From Ptiloglossa arizonensis (lineage: Eukaryota > Arthropoda > Insecta > Hymenoptera > Colletidae): 64,000 bases of DNA. This document shows positions 23,645 through 36,700 of the stretch, in pieces (the stretch's first letter is position 1; the number at the start of each line of letters is the position of its first letter). The stretch covers positions 186,001 to 250,000 of the forward strand of contig NW_027478596.1 in NCBI RefSeq assembly GCF_051014685.1, written 5' to 3'. Below the pieces are notes generated by a model, which did no database searches, was not told the origin of the DNA, and was given only the letters and a program-made list of their open reading frames with translations. A program made the translations under genes and the position numbers.

Positions 23645-25135
23645 CCATATCTCCCGAACGCATTGACGAGCTTGAGAAATTCCTGTTGCAGCTGAAGGTT
23701 GAAACTCGCCCGATTACAACGGTATGTGCATTTTTCCCCTAAGCCATTGTAGTTATTGGTTTCGAGTATCAGACTTGCGAAAATTTTGATGGTTTCTCAA
23801 CCATTCCGTAACTTCAAACTCCCATATCTCGCGAACGGAATGACGAACTCGCGAAATTCCTGTTGCATCTGAAAGTGGAAACTCGCGCGATTACAAGGAT
23901 ATGTGCATTTTTCCCCTAGGCCTTTGTTGTTATTGGTTTCGAGTATCAGACTAGCGAAAATTTTGATGGTTTCTCAAGCATTCCTTAACTTCAAACTCCC
24001 ATATCGCGCGAACGGATTGACGAACACGAGAAATTCCTGTTGCATCTAAAAGTAGAAACTCGCCCGATTACAATGGGTTGTGTGCTTTTCCCCAAGGCCA
24101 TTCCAGTTATTCGTTTCTAGCATCAGAATTGCGTAAATTTTGATGGTTCCTCAACCATTCCTTAACTTCAAACTCCCATATCTCGCGCACGGATTGAAGA
24201 ACTCGAGAAATTCCTGTTGCAGCTGAAAGAAACTCGCCCGATTACAACGGTATGTGTATTTTTCCCCTAAGCCATTGTAGTTATTGGTTTCGAGTATCAG
24301 ACTTGCGAAAATTTTGATGGTTTCGCAACCATTCCTTAACTTCAAACTCGCATATCACGCGAACGGATTGACGAACTCGTGAAATTCCTGTTGCATCGGA
24401 TAGTAGTAACTCGCCGCATTACAATGTTGTGTGTACTTTTCCCCTAGGCCATTCCAGTTATTTGTTTCTAGCATTAGAATTGCGAGAATTTTGATGGTTT
24501 CTCAACCATTCCTTAACTTCAAACTCCCATATCTCGCGAACGGAATGACGAACTCGCGAAATTCCTGTTGCATCTGAAAGTGGAAACTCGCGCGATTACA
24601 AGGATATGTGCATTTTTCCCCTAGGCCTTTGTTGTTATTGGTTTCGAGTATCAGACTTGCGAAAATTTTGATGGTTTCACAACCATTCCTTAACTTCAAA
24701 CTCCCATATCTCGCGAACGGAATGACGAACTCGAGAAATTCCTGTTGCATCTGAAAGTAGAAACTCGCCCGATTACAATGGTGTGTGTACTTTTCCCCTA
24801 GGCCATTCCAGTTATTGGTTTCGCGTATCAGACCAGCGAAAATTTTGATGGTTTCTCAACCATTCCTTAATTTCAAACTCCCATATCTCGCGAACGGAAT
24901 GACGAACTCGAGAAAATCCTGTTGCATCTGAAAGTAGAAACTCGCCCGATTACAATGGTGTGTGTACTTTTCCCCTAGGCCATTCCAGTTATTGGTTTCG
25001 CGTATCAGACCAGCGAAAATTTTGATGGTTTCTCAACCATTCCTTAATTTCAAACTCCCATATCTCGCGAACGGAATGACGAACTAGAGAAATTCCTGTT
25101 GCATCTGAAAGCAGAAACTCGCACGATTACAATGG
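23645..25135 (+). repeat. Duplicated segment, copy 1 (offset 3890 bp)
   Basis: The marker ctcccgaacgcattgacg at 23651 matches 27541, and gcacgatta at 25121 matches 29011, both at offset 3890 (22 units minus 4). Shared rare features include tcgcgcgaacgg, tgggttgtgtgc, a three-base deletion in gctgaaagaaactcg (24224 and 28114) and ggatagtagtaactcgcc. The copies look almost identical; one difference is tcacaaccatt against tcacagccatt. Confidence 0.9.
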
Positions 25136-25204
25136 TGTGTGTATTTTTCCCCTAAGCCATTGTAGTTACTGGTTTCGAGTATCACACATGCAAAAATTGT
25201 GATG

Positions 25205-27260
25205 GTTACTCAACCATTCCTTAACTTCAAACTCCCATATCTCGCGAACTGATTGAAGAACTCGAGAAATTGCTGTTGCATCTGAAAGTAGAAACTCGCC
25301 CGATTACAATGGTGTGTGTACTGTTCCCCTAGGCCATTCCTGTTATTGGTTTCGCGTATCAGACCAGCGAAAGTTTTGATGGTTTCTCAACCATTCCTTA
25401 ACTTCAAACTCACCTATCTCGCGAACGGAATGACGAACTCGAGAAATTCCCGTTGCATCCGAAAGCAGAAACTCGCCCGATTACAACGTTATGTGCATTT
25501 TTGCCCTAGGCCATAGTAGTTACTGGTTTCCAGTATCAGACTTGCGAAAATTTTTATGGTTTCTGAGCCATTCCTTAACTTCAAACTCCCATATCTCGCG
25601 AACGCATTGACGAACTCGAGAAATTCCTGTTGTATCTGAAAGTAGAAACCAGCCCGATTACAATGGTGTGTGTACTTTTCCCCTAGGCCATTCCAGTTAT
25701 TGGTTTCGAGTATTCGACCAGCGAAAATTTTGATGGTTTCTCAACCATTCCTTAACTTCAAACTCCCATACCTCGCGAACGGATTGACGAACTCGAGAAA
25801 TTCCTGTTGCATCTGAAAGTAGAAACTCGCCCGATTACAATGGTATGTGTACTTTTCCCCTAGGCCATTCCAGTTATTGGTTTCGAGTATCAGACCAGCG
25901 AAAATTTTGCTGTTTTCTCAACCATTCCTTAACTTCAAACTCCCATACCTCGCGAACGGATTGACGAACTCGAGAAATTCCTGTTGCATCTGAAAGCAGA
26001 AACTCGCCCGATTACAATGGTATGTGTACTTTCCCCCTAGGCCATTCCAGTTATTGGTTTCGAGTATCAGACTTGCGATAATTTTGATTGTTTCTCAACC
26101 ATTCCTTAACTTCACACTTACATATCTCGCGAACGGATTGACGAACTCGAGAATTTCCTATTGCATCTGAAAGCAGAAACTCGCCCGATTACAACGGTAT
26201 GTGTATTTTTGCCTTAGGCCATAATAGTTATTGGATTCGTGTGTCAGACTTGCGAAAATTTTGATGATTTCTCAGCCATTCCTTAACTTCAAACTCCCAT
26301 ATCTCGCGAACGGATTGACGAACTCGAGAAATTCCTGTTGCATGTAGAAGTAGAAACTCGCCCGATTACAACGGTATGTGTATTTTTCGCCTAGGCCTTT
26401 GTAGTTATTGGTTTCGAGTATCAGACTTGCGAAAATTTTGATGGATTCTCAATCATTGCTTAACTTCAAACTCCCATTTCTCGCGACCGGATTGTCGAAC
26501 TCGAGAAATTCCTGTTGCATCTGAAGGTAGAAACTCGCCCGATTACAACGGTGTGTGTACTTTTTCCCCAGGCCATTCCAGTTGTTGGTTTCGAGTATCA
26601 GACCAGCCACAATTATGATGGTTTCTCAACCATTCCTTAACTTCAAACTCCCATATCTCGCGAACGGATTGACGAACTCGAGAAATTCCTGTTGCATCTT
26701 AAAGCAGAAACTCGCCCCATTACAACGGTATGTGCATTTTTGCCCCAGGCCATAGTACTTTTCGTTTCGAGTATCAGACTTGCGAAAATTTTGAAGGTTT
26801 CTCAAGCATTCCTTAACTTCAAACTTCCATATCTCGCGAACGGATTGACGAACTCGAGAATTTCCTATTGCATCTGAAAGCAGAAACTCGTCCGATTACA
26901 ACGGTATGTGTATTCTTGCCCTATGCCATAGTAGTTATTGGTTTCGAGTATCTGACTTGCGAAAATTTATATGGTTTCTCAATCATTCCTTAACTCCAAA
27001 CTCCCATATTTCGCGAACGGATTGACGAATCCGAAAAATTTCTGTTGCATCTGAAAATAGAAACTCTCCCGATTACAACGGTATGTGTATTTTTGCCTTA
27101 GGCCATAATAGTTATTGGATTCGTGTGTCAGACTTGCGAAAATTTTGATGATTTCTCAGCCATTCCTTAACTTCAAACTCCCATATCTCGCGAACGGATT
27201 GACGAACTCGAGAAATTCCTGTTGCATGTAGAAGTAGAAACTCGCCCGATTACAACGGTA
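25205..27260 (+). repeat. Large duplicated segment, copy 1 (about 2.06 kb, offset 5307)
   Basis: Markers gccttaggccataatag at 26211 and 27095 recur at +5307 bp, as do cgaactgattgaagaac, the catccgaaagcag unit and catagtacttttcg (a one-base deletion). 5307 bp is 30 units minus 3. The right edge is near 27260, where this copy reads tttttcccctaagcc and the other reads tttttcgcctaggcc. Confidence 0.92.
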
Positions 27261-27534
27261 TGTGTATTTTTCCCCTAAGCCATTGTAGTTATTGGTTCCG
27301 GGTATCAGACTTGCGAAAATTTTGATGGTTTCTCAACCATTCCTTATCTTCAAACTCCCATATCTCGCGCACGGATTGACGAACTCGAGAAATTCCTGTT
27401 GCAGCTGAAAGTAGAAACTCGCCCGATTACAACGGTATGTGTATTTTTGCCCTAGGCCATAGTAGTTATTGGTTTCGAGTATCAGACTTGCGAAAATTGT
27501 GATGGTTTCTCAACGATTCCTTAGCTTCAAACTC

Positions 27535-29025
27535 CCATATCTCCCGAACGCATTGACGAGCTTGAGAAATTCCTGTTGCAGCTGAAGGTTGAAACTCGCC
27601 CGATTACAACGGTATGTGTATTTTTCCCCTAAGCCATTGTAGTTATTGGTTTCGAGTATCAGACTTGCGAAAATTTTGATGGTTTCTCAACCATTCCGTA
27701 ATTTCAAACTCCCATATCTCGCGAACGGAATGACGAACTCGCGAAATTCCTGTTGCATCTGAAAGTGGAAACTCGCGCGATTACAAGGATATGTGCATTT
27801 TTCCCCTAGGCCTTTGTTGTTATTGGTTTCGAGTATCAGACTAGCGAAAATTTTGATGGTTTCTCAAGCATTCCTTAACTTCAAACTCCCATATCGCGCG
27901 AACGGATTGACGAACACGAGAAATTCCTGTTGCATCTAAAAGTAGAAACTCGCCCGATTACAATGGGTTGTGTGCTTTTCCCCAAGGCCATTCCAGTTAT
28001 TCGTTTCTAGCATCAGAATTGCGTAAATTTTGATGGTTCCTCAACCATTCCTTAACTTCAAACTCCCATATCTCGCGCACGGATTGAAGAACTCGAGAAA
28101 TTCCTGTTGCAGCTGAAAGAAACTCGCCCGATTACAACGGTATGTGTATTTTTCCCCTAAGCCATTGTAGTTATTGGTTTCGAGTATCAGACTTGCGAAA
28201 ATTTTGATGGTTTCGCAACCATTCCTTAACTTCAAACTCGCATATCACGCGAACGGATTGACGAACTCGTGAAATTCCTGTTGCATCGGATAGTAGTAAC
28301 TCGCCGCATTACAATGTTGTGTGTACTTTTCCCCTAGGCCATTCCAGTTATTTGTTTCTAGCATTAGAATTGCGAGAATTTTGATGGTTTCTCAACCATT
28401 CCTTAACTTCAAACTCCCATATCTCGCGAACGGAATGACGAACTCGCGAAATTCCTGTTGCATCTGAAAGTGGAAACTCGCGCGATTACAAGGATATGTG
28501 CATTTTTCCCCTAGGCCTTTGTTGTTATTGGTTTCGAGTATCAGACTTGCGAAAATTTTGATGGTTTCACAGCCATTCCTTAACTTCAAACTCCCATATC
28601 TCGCGAACGGAATGACGAACTCGAGAAATTCCTGTTGCATCTGAAAGTAGAAACTCGCCCGATTACAATGGTGTGTGTACTTTTCCCCTAGGCCATTCCA
28701 GTTATTGGTTTCGCGTATCAGACCAGCGAAAATTTTGATGGTTTCTCAACCATTCCTTAATTTCAAACTCCCATATCTCGCGAACGGAATGACGAACTCG
28801 AGAAAATCCTGTTGCATCTGAAAGTAGAAACTCGCCCGATTACAATGGTGTGTGTACTTTTCCCCTAGGCCATTCCAGTTATTGGTTTCGCGTATCAGAC
28901 CAGCGAAAATTTTGATGGTTTCTCAACCATTCCTTAATTTCAAACTCCCATATCTCGCGAACGGAATGACGAACTAGAGAAATTCCTGTTGCATCTGAAA
29001 GCAGAAACTCGCACGATTACAATGG
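27535..29025 (+). repeat. Duplicated segment, copy 2 (offset 3890 bp)
   Basis: Counterpart of 23.65-25.14 kb. After about 29025 the next sequence no longer follows copy 1. It follows 22.63-23.64 kb instead (offset 6366), so the two duplicated segments are joined here in the reverse of their original order. Confidence 0.9.
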
Positions 29026-30000
29026 TGTGTGTACTTTTCCCCTAGGCCATTCCAGTTATTGGTTTCCAGTATCTGACTTGCGAAAATTTTGATGGTTTCT
29101 CAATCATTCCTTAACTTCAAACTTCCATATCTCGCGAACGGATTGACGAACTCGAGAATTTCCTATTTCATCTGAAAGCAGAAACTCGCCCGATTACAAC
29201 GGTATGTGTATTTTTGCCCTAGGCCATGGTAGTTATTATATTCGAGTATCAGACATGCGAAAATTTTGATGATTTCTCAACCATTCCTTAACTTCAAACT
29301 CCAATATCTCGCGAACGCATTGACGAACTAGAGAAATTCCTGTTGCATCTGGAAGCAGAAACTCGCCCGATTAGAACGGTATGTGTATTTTTCCCCTAAG
29401 CCATTGTAGTTACTGGTTTCGAGTAACACACATGCAAAAATTTTGATGGTTTCTCAAACATTCCTTAATTTCAAACTCCCCATATCTCGCGAACGGATTG
29501 ACGAACTCGAGAAATTCCTGTTGCATCTGAAAGTAGAAACTCGCCCGATTACAAGGATATGTGTGTTTTTCCCCTAGGCCTTTGTAGTTATTGGTTCCGG
29601 GTATCAGACTTGCGAAAATTTTGATGGTTTCTCAACCATTCCTTAACTTCAAACTCCCATATTTCGCGAACGGAATGACGAACTCGAGAAATTCCTGTTG
29701 CATCTGAAAGTAGAAACTCGCCCGATTACAATGGTGTGTGTACTTTTCCCCTAGGCCATTCCAGTTATTGGTTTCGCGTATCAGACCGGCGAAAATTTTG
29801 ATGGTTTCTCAACCATTCCTTAATTTCAAACTCCCATATCTCGCGAACGGAATGACGAACTCGAGAAATTCCTGTTGCATCTGAAAGTAGAAACTCGCCC
29901 GATTACAATGGTGTGTGTACTTTTCCCCTAGGCCATTCCAGTTATTGGTTTCCAGTATCTGACTTGCGAAAATTTTGATGGTTTCTCAATTATTCCTTAA
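28865..30000 (+). repeat. Duplicated segment matching 22.49-23.64 kb
   Basis: This carries the same ordered rare variants as 22.49-23.64 kb, including the extra base in actccccatatc. It overlaps the end of the preceding block because the units around gcacgatta are shared by both. Near 30010 the array repeats the cctatttcatctg units once more (compare 29160 and 30048), a further short duplication. Confidence 0.82.
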
Positions 30001-30511
30001 CTTCAAACTTCCATATCTCGCGAACGGATTGACGAACTCGAGAATTTCCTATTTCATCTGAAAGCAGAAACTCGCCCGATTACAACGGTATGTGTATTTT
30101 TGCCCTAGGCCATGGTAGTTATTGGATTCGAGTATCAGACATGCGAAAATTTTGATGATTTCTCAACCATTCCTTAACTTCAAACTCCAATATCTCGCGA
30201 ACGCATTGACGAACTAGAGAAATTCCTGTTGCATCTGGAAGCAGAAACTCGCCCGATTAGAACGGTATGTGTATTTTTCCCCTAAGCCATTGTAGTTACT
30301 GGTTTCGAGTATCACACATGCAAAAATTGTGATGGTTTCTCAAACATTCCTTAACTTCAAACTCCCATATCTCGCGAACGGATTGACGAACTCGAGAAAT
30401 TCCCGTTGCATCTGAAAGCAGAAACTCGCCCGATTACAATGGTGTGTGTACTTTATCCCTAGGCCATTCCAGTTATTGGTTTCGAGTATCAGACCAGCGA
30501 AAATTTTGATG

Positions 30512-32567
30512 GTTACTCAACCATTCCTTAACTTCAAACTCCCATATCTCGCGAACTGATTGAAGAACTTGAGAAATTGCTGTTGCATCTGAAAGTAGAA
30601 ACTCGCCCGATTACAATGGTGTGTGTACTGTTCCCCTAGGCCATTCCTGTTATTGGTTTCGCGTATCAGACCAGCGAAAGTTTTGATGGTTTCTCAACCA
30701 TTCCTTAACTTCAAACTCACCTATCTCGCGAACGGAATGACGAACTCGAGAAATTCCCGTTGCATCCGAAAGCAGAAACTCGCCCGATTACAACGTTATG
30801 TGCATTTTTGCCCTAGGCCATAGTAGTTACTGGTTTCCAGTATCAGACTTGCGAAAATTTTTATGGTTTCTGAGCCATTCCTTAACTTCAAACTCCCATA
30901 TCTCGCGAACGCATTGACGAACTCGAGAAATTCCTGTTGTATCTGAAAGTAGAAACCCGCCCGATTACAATGGTGTGTGTACTTTTCCCCTAGGCCATTC
31001 CAGTTATTGGTTTCGAGTATTCGACCAGCGAAAATTTTGATGGTTTCTCAACCATTCCTTAACTTCAAACTCCCATACCTCGCGAACGGATTGACGAACT
31101 CGAGAAATTCCTGTTGCATCTGAAAGTAGAAACTCGCCCGATTACAATGGTATGTGTACTTTTCCCCTAGGCCATTCCAGTTATTGGTTTCGAGTATCAG
31201 ACCAGCGAAAATTTTGCTGTTTTCTCAACCATTCCTTAACTTCAAACTCCCATACCTCGCGAACGGATTGACGAACTCGAGAAATTCCTGTTGCATCTGA
31301 AAGCAGAAACTCGCCCGATTACAATGGTATGTGTACTTTCCCCCTAGGCCATTCCAGTTATTGGTTTCGAGTATCAGACTTGCGATAATTTTGATGGTTT
31401 CTCAACCATTCCTTAACTTCACACTTACATATCTCGCGAACGGATTGACGAACTCGAGAATTTCCTATTGCATCTGAAAGCAGAAACTCGCCCGATTACA
31501 ACGGTATGTGTATTTTTGCCTTAGGCCATAATAGTTATTGGATTCGTGTGTCAGACTTGCGAAAATTTTGATGATTTCTCAGCCATTCCTTAACTTCAAA
31601 CTCCCATATCTCGCGAACGGATTGACGAACTCGAGAAATTCCTGTTGCATGTAGAAGTAGAAACTCGCCCGATTACAACGGTATGTGTATTTTTCGCCTA
31701 GGCCTTTGTAGTTATTGGTTTCGAGTATCAGACTTGCGAAAATTTTGATGGATTCTCAATCATTGCTTAACTTCAAACTCCCATTTCTCGCGACCGGATT
31801 GTCGAACTCGAGAAATTCCTGTTGCATCTGAAGGTAGAAACTCGCCCGATTACAACGGTGTGTGTACTTTTTCCCCAGGCCATTCCAGTTGTTGGTTTCG
31901 AGTATCAGACCAGCCACAATTATGATGGTTTCTCAACCATTCCTTAACTTCAAACTCCCATATCTCGCGAACGGATTGACGAACTCGAGAAATTCCTGTT
32001 GCATCTTAAAGCAGAAACTCGCCCCATTACAACGGTATGTGCATTTTTGCCCCAGGCCATAGTACTTTTCGTTTCGAGTATCAGACTTGCGAAAATTTTG
32101 AAGGTTTCTCAAGCATTCCTTAACTTCAAACTTCCATATCTCGCGAACGGATTGACGAACTCGAGAATTTCCTATTGCATCTGAAAGCAGAAACTCGTCC
32201 GATTACAACGGTATGTGTATTCTTGCCCTATGCCATAGTAGTTATTGGTTTCGAGTATCTGACTTGCGAAAATTTATATGGTTTCTCAATCATTCCTTAA
32301 CTCCAAACTCCCATATTTCGCGAACGGATTGACGAATCCGAAAAATTTCTGTTGCATCTGAAAATAGAAACTCTCCCGATTACAACGGTATGTGTATTTT
32401 TGCCTTAGGCCATAATAGTTATTGGATTCGTGTGTCAGACTTGCGAAAATTTTGATGATTTCTCAGCCATTCCTTAACTTCAAACTCCCATATCTCGCGA
32501 ACGGATTGACGAACTCGAGAAATTCCTGTTGCATGTAGAAGTAGAAACTCGCCCGATTACAACGGTA
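30512..32567 (+). repeat. Large duplicated segment, copy 2 (offset 5307)
   Basis: Near-identical counterpart of 25.21-27.26 kb. Visible differences are single bases, for example gaacttgag against gaactcgag near 30565, and accagcccg against acccgcccg near 30957. Its end leads directly into a separate 7-unit tandem duplication. Confidence 0.92.
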
Positions 32568-33215
32568 TGTGTATTTTTCGCCTAGGCCTTTGTAGTTATT
32601 GGTTTCGAGTATCAGACTTGCGAAAATTTTGATGGTTTCTGAACCATTCCTTAACTTCAAACTCCCATATCTCGCGAACGGATTGACGAACTCGAGAAAT
32701 TCCTGTTGCACCTGAAAGTAGAAACTCGCCCGATTACAAAGGTGTGTGTGTTTCCCCCCTAGGCCTTTGTAGTTATTGGTTTCGAGTATCAGACTTGCGA
32801 AAATTTTGATGGTTTCTCAACCATTCCTTATTTTCACACTTCCGTATCTCGCGAACGGATTGACGAACTCGAGAATTTCCTATTGCATCTGAAAGCCGAA
32901 ACTAGCCCGATTACAACGGTATGTGTATTTTTGCCCTAGGCCATAGTAGTTATTGGATTCGAGTATCAGACTTGCGAAAATTTTGATGGTTTCTCAACCA
33001 TTCCTTAATTTCCAACTCCCATCTCTCGCGAACGGATTGACGAACTCGAGAATTTCCTATTGCATCTGAAAGCAGAAACTCGCCCGATTACAACGGTATG
33101 TGTATTTTTCCCCTAGGCCATCCCAGTTATTGGTTTCGAGTATCACACTTGCGAAATTTTGATGGTTTCTCAACCATTCCTTAACTTCAAACTCCCATAT
33201 CTCGCGAACGGATTG
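32331..33215 (+). repeat. 7-unit tandem duplication, matching part of copy 1
   Basis: The marker gacgaatccg at 32331 recurs at 33568, offset 1237 bp (7 units minus 2). Shared rare variants include gtgtttcccccctagg, ttccgtatctcg, gaaagccgaaac and cttgcgaaattttg (a one-base deletion). The remainder to 33567 comes from sequence related to 19.7-20.1 kb. Confidence 0.9.
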
Positions 33216-33567
33216 ACGAACTCGAGAAATTCCTGTTGCATCTTAAAGCAGAAACTCGCCCCATTACAACGGTATGTGCATTTTTGCCCCAGGCCATAGT
33301 ATTTTTCGTTTCGAGTATCAGACTTGCGAAAATTTTGAAGGTTTCTCAAGCATTCCTTAACTTCAAACTCCCATATCTCGCGAACGGATTGACGAACTCG
33401 AGAAATTCCTGTTGCATCTGAAAGTAGAAACTCGCCCGAATACAATGGGGTGTGTACTTTTCTCCTAGGCCATTCCAGTTATTGGTTCCGAGCATCAGAC
33501 CAGTGATGATTTTGATGGTTTCTCAACCATTCCTTAACTTCAAACTCCCATATCTCGCGAACGGATT

Positions 33568-34450
33568 GACGAATCCGAAAAATTTCTGTTGCATCTGAAA
33601 ATAGAAACTCTCCCGATTACAACGGTATGTGTATTTTTGCCTTAGGCCATAATAGTTATTGGATTCGTGTGTCAGACTTGCGAAAATTTTGATGATTTCT
33701 CAGCCATTCCTTAACTTCAAACTCCCATATCTCGCGAACGGATTGACGAACTCGAGAAATTCCTGTTGCATGTAGAAGTAGAAACTCGCCCGATTACAAC
33801 GGTATGTGTATTTTTCGCCTAGGCCTTTGTAGTTATTGGTTTCGAGTATCAGACTTGCGAAAATTTTGATGGTTTCTGAACCATTCCTTAACTTCAAACT
33901 CCCATATCTCGCGAACGGATTGACGAACTCGAGAAATTCCTGTTGCACCTGAAAGTAGAAACTCGCCCGATTACAAAGGTGTGTGTGTTTCCCCCCTAGG
34001 CCTTTGTAGTTATTGGTTTCGAGTATCAGACTTGCGAAAATTTTGATGGTTTCTCAACCATTCCTTATTTTCACACTTCCGTATCTCGCGAACGGATTGA
34101 CGAACTCGAGAATTTCCTATTGCATCTGAAAGCCGAAACTAGCCCGATTACAACGGTATGTGTATTTTTGCCCTAGGCCATAGTAGTTATTGGATTCGAG
34201 TATCAGACTTGCGAAAATTTTGATGGTTTCTCAACCATTCCTTAATTTCCAACTCCCATCTCTCGCGAACGGATTGACGAACTCGAGAATTTCCTATTGC
34301 ATCTGAAAGCAGAAACTCGCCCGATTACAACGGTATGTGTATTTTTCCCCTAGTCCATCCCAGTTATTGGTTTCGAGTATCACACTTGCGAAATTTTGAT
34401 GGTTTCTCAACCATTCCTTAACTTCAAACTCCCATATCTCGCGAACGAAT
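33568..34450 (+). repeat. 7-unit tandem duplication, copy 2
   Basis: Counterpart of 32.33-33.22 kb at +1237 bp. The match ends near 34450, where this copy turns to gaacgaattgacg and ccttttgcgtctg variants, which are also found near 35332. Confidence 0.9.
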
Positions 34451-35499
34451 TGACGAACTCGAGAAATTCCTTTTGCGTCTGAAAGTAGAAACTCGTCCGA
34501 TTACAAAGATATGTGTATTTTTCCCCTAGGCCTTTGTAGTTATTGGTTTCGAGTATCAGACTTGCGATAATTTTGATGGTTCCTCAACCATTCCTTATTT
34601 TCACACTACCATATCTCGCGAACGGATTGACGAACACGAGAATTTCCTATTGCATCTGAAAGCAGAAACTCGCCCAATTACAACGGTATGTGTATTTTTC
34701 CCCTAGGACTTTGTAGTTATTGTTTTCGAGTATCAGACTTGCAAAAATTTTGGTGATTTCTCAACCATTCCTTAACTTCAAACTCCCATATCTCGCGAAC
34801 GGATTGACGAACTCGAGAAATTCCTGTTGCATGTGAAAGTAGAATGTCGCCCGTTTACAACGGTATGTGTATTTTTGCCCTAGGCCTTTGTAGTTATTGG
34901 TTTCGAGTATCAGACTTGCGAAAATTGTGATGGTTTCTCAACCATTCCTTAATTTCCAACTCCCATATCTCGCGAACGGATTGACGAACTCGAGAATTTC
35001 CTATTGCATCTGAAAGCAGAAACTCGCCCGATTACAACGGTATGTGTATTTTTCCCCTAAGCCATTGTAGTTATTGGTTTCGAGTATCAGACTTGCGAAA
35101 ATTTTGATGGTTTCTCAAGCATTCCTTAACTTCAAACTCCCATATTTCGCGAACGGATTTGTCGAACTCGAGAATTTCCTGTTGCATCTGAAAGAAGAAA
35201 CTCGCCCGATTACAACGGTATGTGTATTTTTCCCCTAGGCTATTGTAGTTATTGGTTTCTAGTATCAGACTTGCGAATATTTTGATGGTTTCACAACCAT
35301 TCCTTAACTTCAAACTCCCATATCTCGCGAACGAATTGACGAACTCGAGAAATTCCTTTTGCGTCTGAAAGTGGAAACTCGCCCGATTACAAAGATATGT
35401 GTGTTTTCCCCCTAGGCCTTTGTAGTTATTGGTTTCGAGTATCAGACTTGCGAAAATTTTGGTGGTTTCTCAAACATTCCTTAACTTCAAACTCCCATA

Positions 35500-36700
35500 T
35501 CTCGCGAACGGAATGACGATCTCGAGAAATTCCCGTTGCATCTGAAAGCAGAAACTCGCCCGATTACAATGGTGTGTGTACTTTATCCCTAGGCCATTCC
35601 AGTTATTGGTTTCGAGTATCAGACCAGCGAAAATTTTGATGGTTTCTCAACCATTCCTTAACTTCAAACTCCCATATCTCGCGAACTGATTGAAGAACTC
35701 GAGAAATTGCTGTTGCATCTGAAAGTAGAAACTCGCCCGATTACAATGGTGTGTGTACTTTTCCCCTAGGCCATTCCTGTTATTGGTTTCGCGTATCAGA
35801 CCAGCGAAAATTTTGATGGTTTCTCAACCATTCCTTAACTTCAAACTCACCTATCTCGCGAACGGAATGACGAACTCGAGAAATTCCTGTTGCAGCTGAA
35901 AGTAGAAACTCGCCCGATTACAACGGTATGTGTATTTTTGCCCTAGGCCATAGTAGTTATTGGTTTCGAGTATCAGACTTGCGAAAATTGTGATGGTTTC
36001 TCAACGATTCCTTAGCTTCAAACTCCCATATCTCCCGAACGCATTGACGAGCTTGAGAAATTCCTGTTGCAGCTGAAGGTTGAAACTCGCCCGATTACAA
36101 CGGTATGTGTATTTTTCCCCTAAGCCATTGTAGTTATTGGTTTCGAGTATCAGACTTGCGAAAATTTTGATGGTTTCTCAACCATTCCTTAACTTCAAAC
36201 TCCCATATCTCGCGAACGGAATGACGAACTCGAGAAATTCCTATTGCAGCTGAAAGTAGAAACTCGCCCGATTACAACGGTATGTGTATTTTTGCCCTAG
36301 GCCATAGTAGTTATTGGTTTCGAGTATCAGACTTGCGAAAATTGTGATGGTTTCTCAATCATTCCTTAACTTCAAACTTCCATATCTCGCGAACGGATTG
36401 ACGAACTCGAGAATTTCATATTTCATCTGAAAGCAGAAACTCGCCCGATTACAACGGTATGTGTATTTTTGCCCTAGGCCATAGTAGTTATTGGATTCGA
36501 GTATCAGACATGCGAAAATTTTGATGATTTCTCAACCATTCCTTAACTTCAAACTGCAATATCTCGCGAACGCATTGACGAACTCGAGAAATTCCTGTTG
36601 CATCTGGAAGCAGAAACTCGCCCGATTAGAACGGTATGTGTATTTTTCCCCTAAGCCATTGTAGTTACTGGTTTCGAGTATCACACATTCAAAAATTTTG
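35500..36700 (+). repeat. Duplicated segment, copy 1 (offset 3537 bp)
   Basis: The marker ctttatccctagg at 35581 and gaactgat at 35683 match 39118 and 39220, offset 3537 (20 units minus 3). The three-base deficit is accounted for by the deletion in gctgaaagaaactcg near 37131, which lies between the copies. Shared variants include tttcatatttcatctg, aaactgcaatatc and cacattcaaaaat. Confidence 0.88.
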
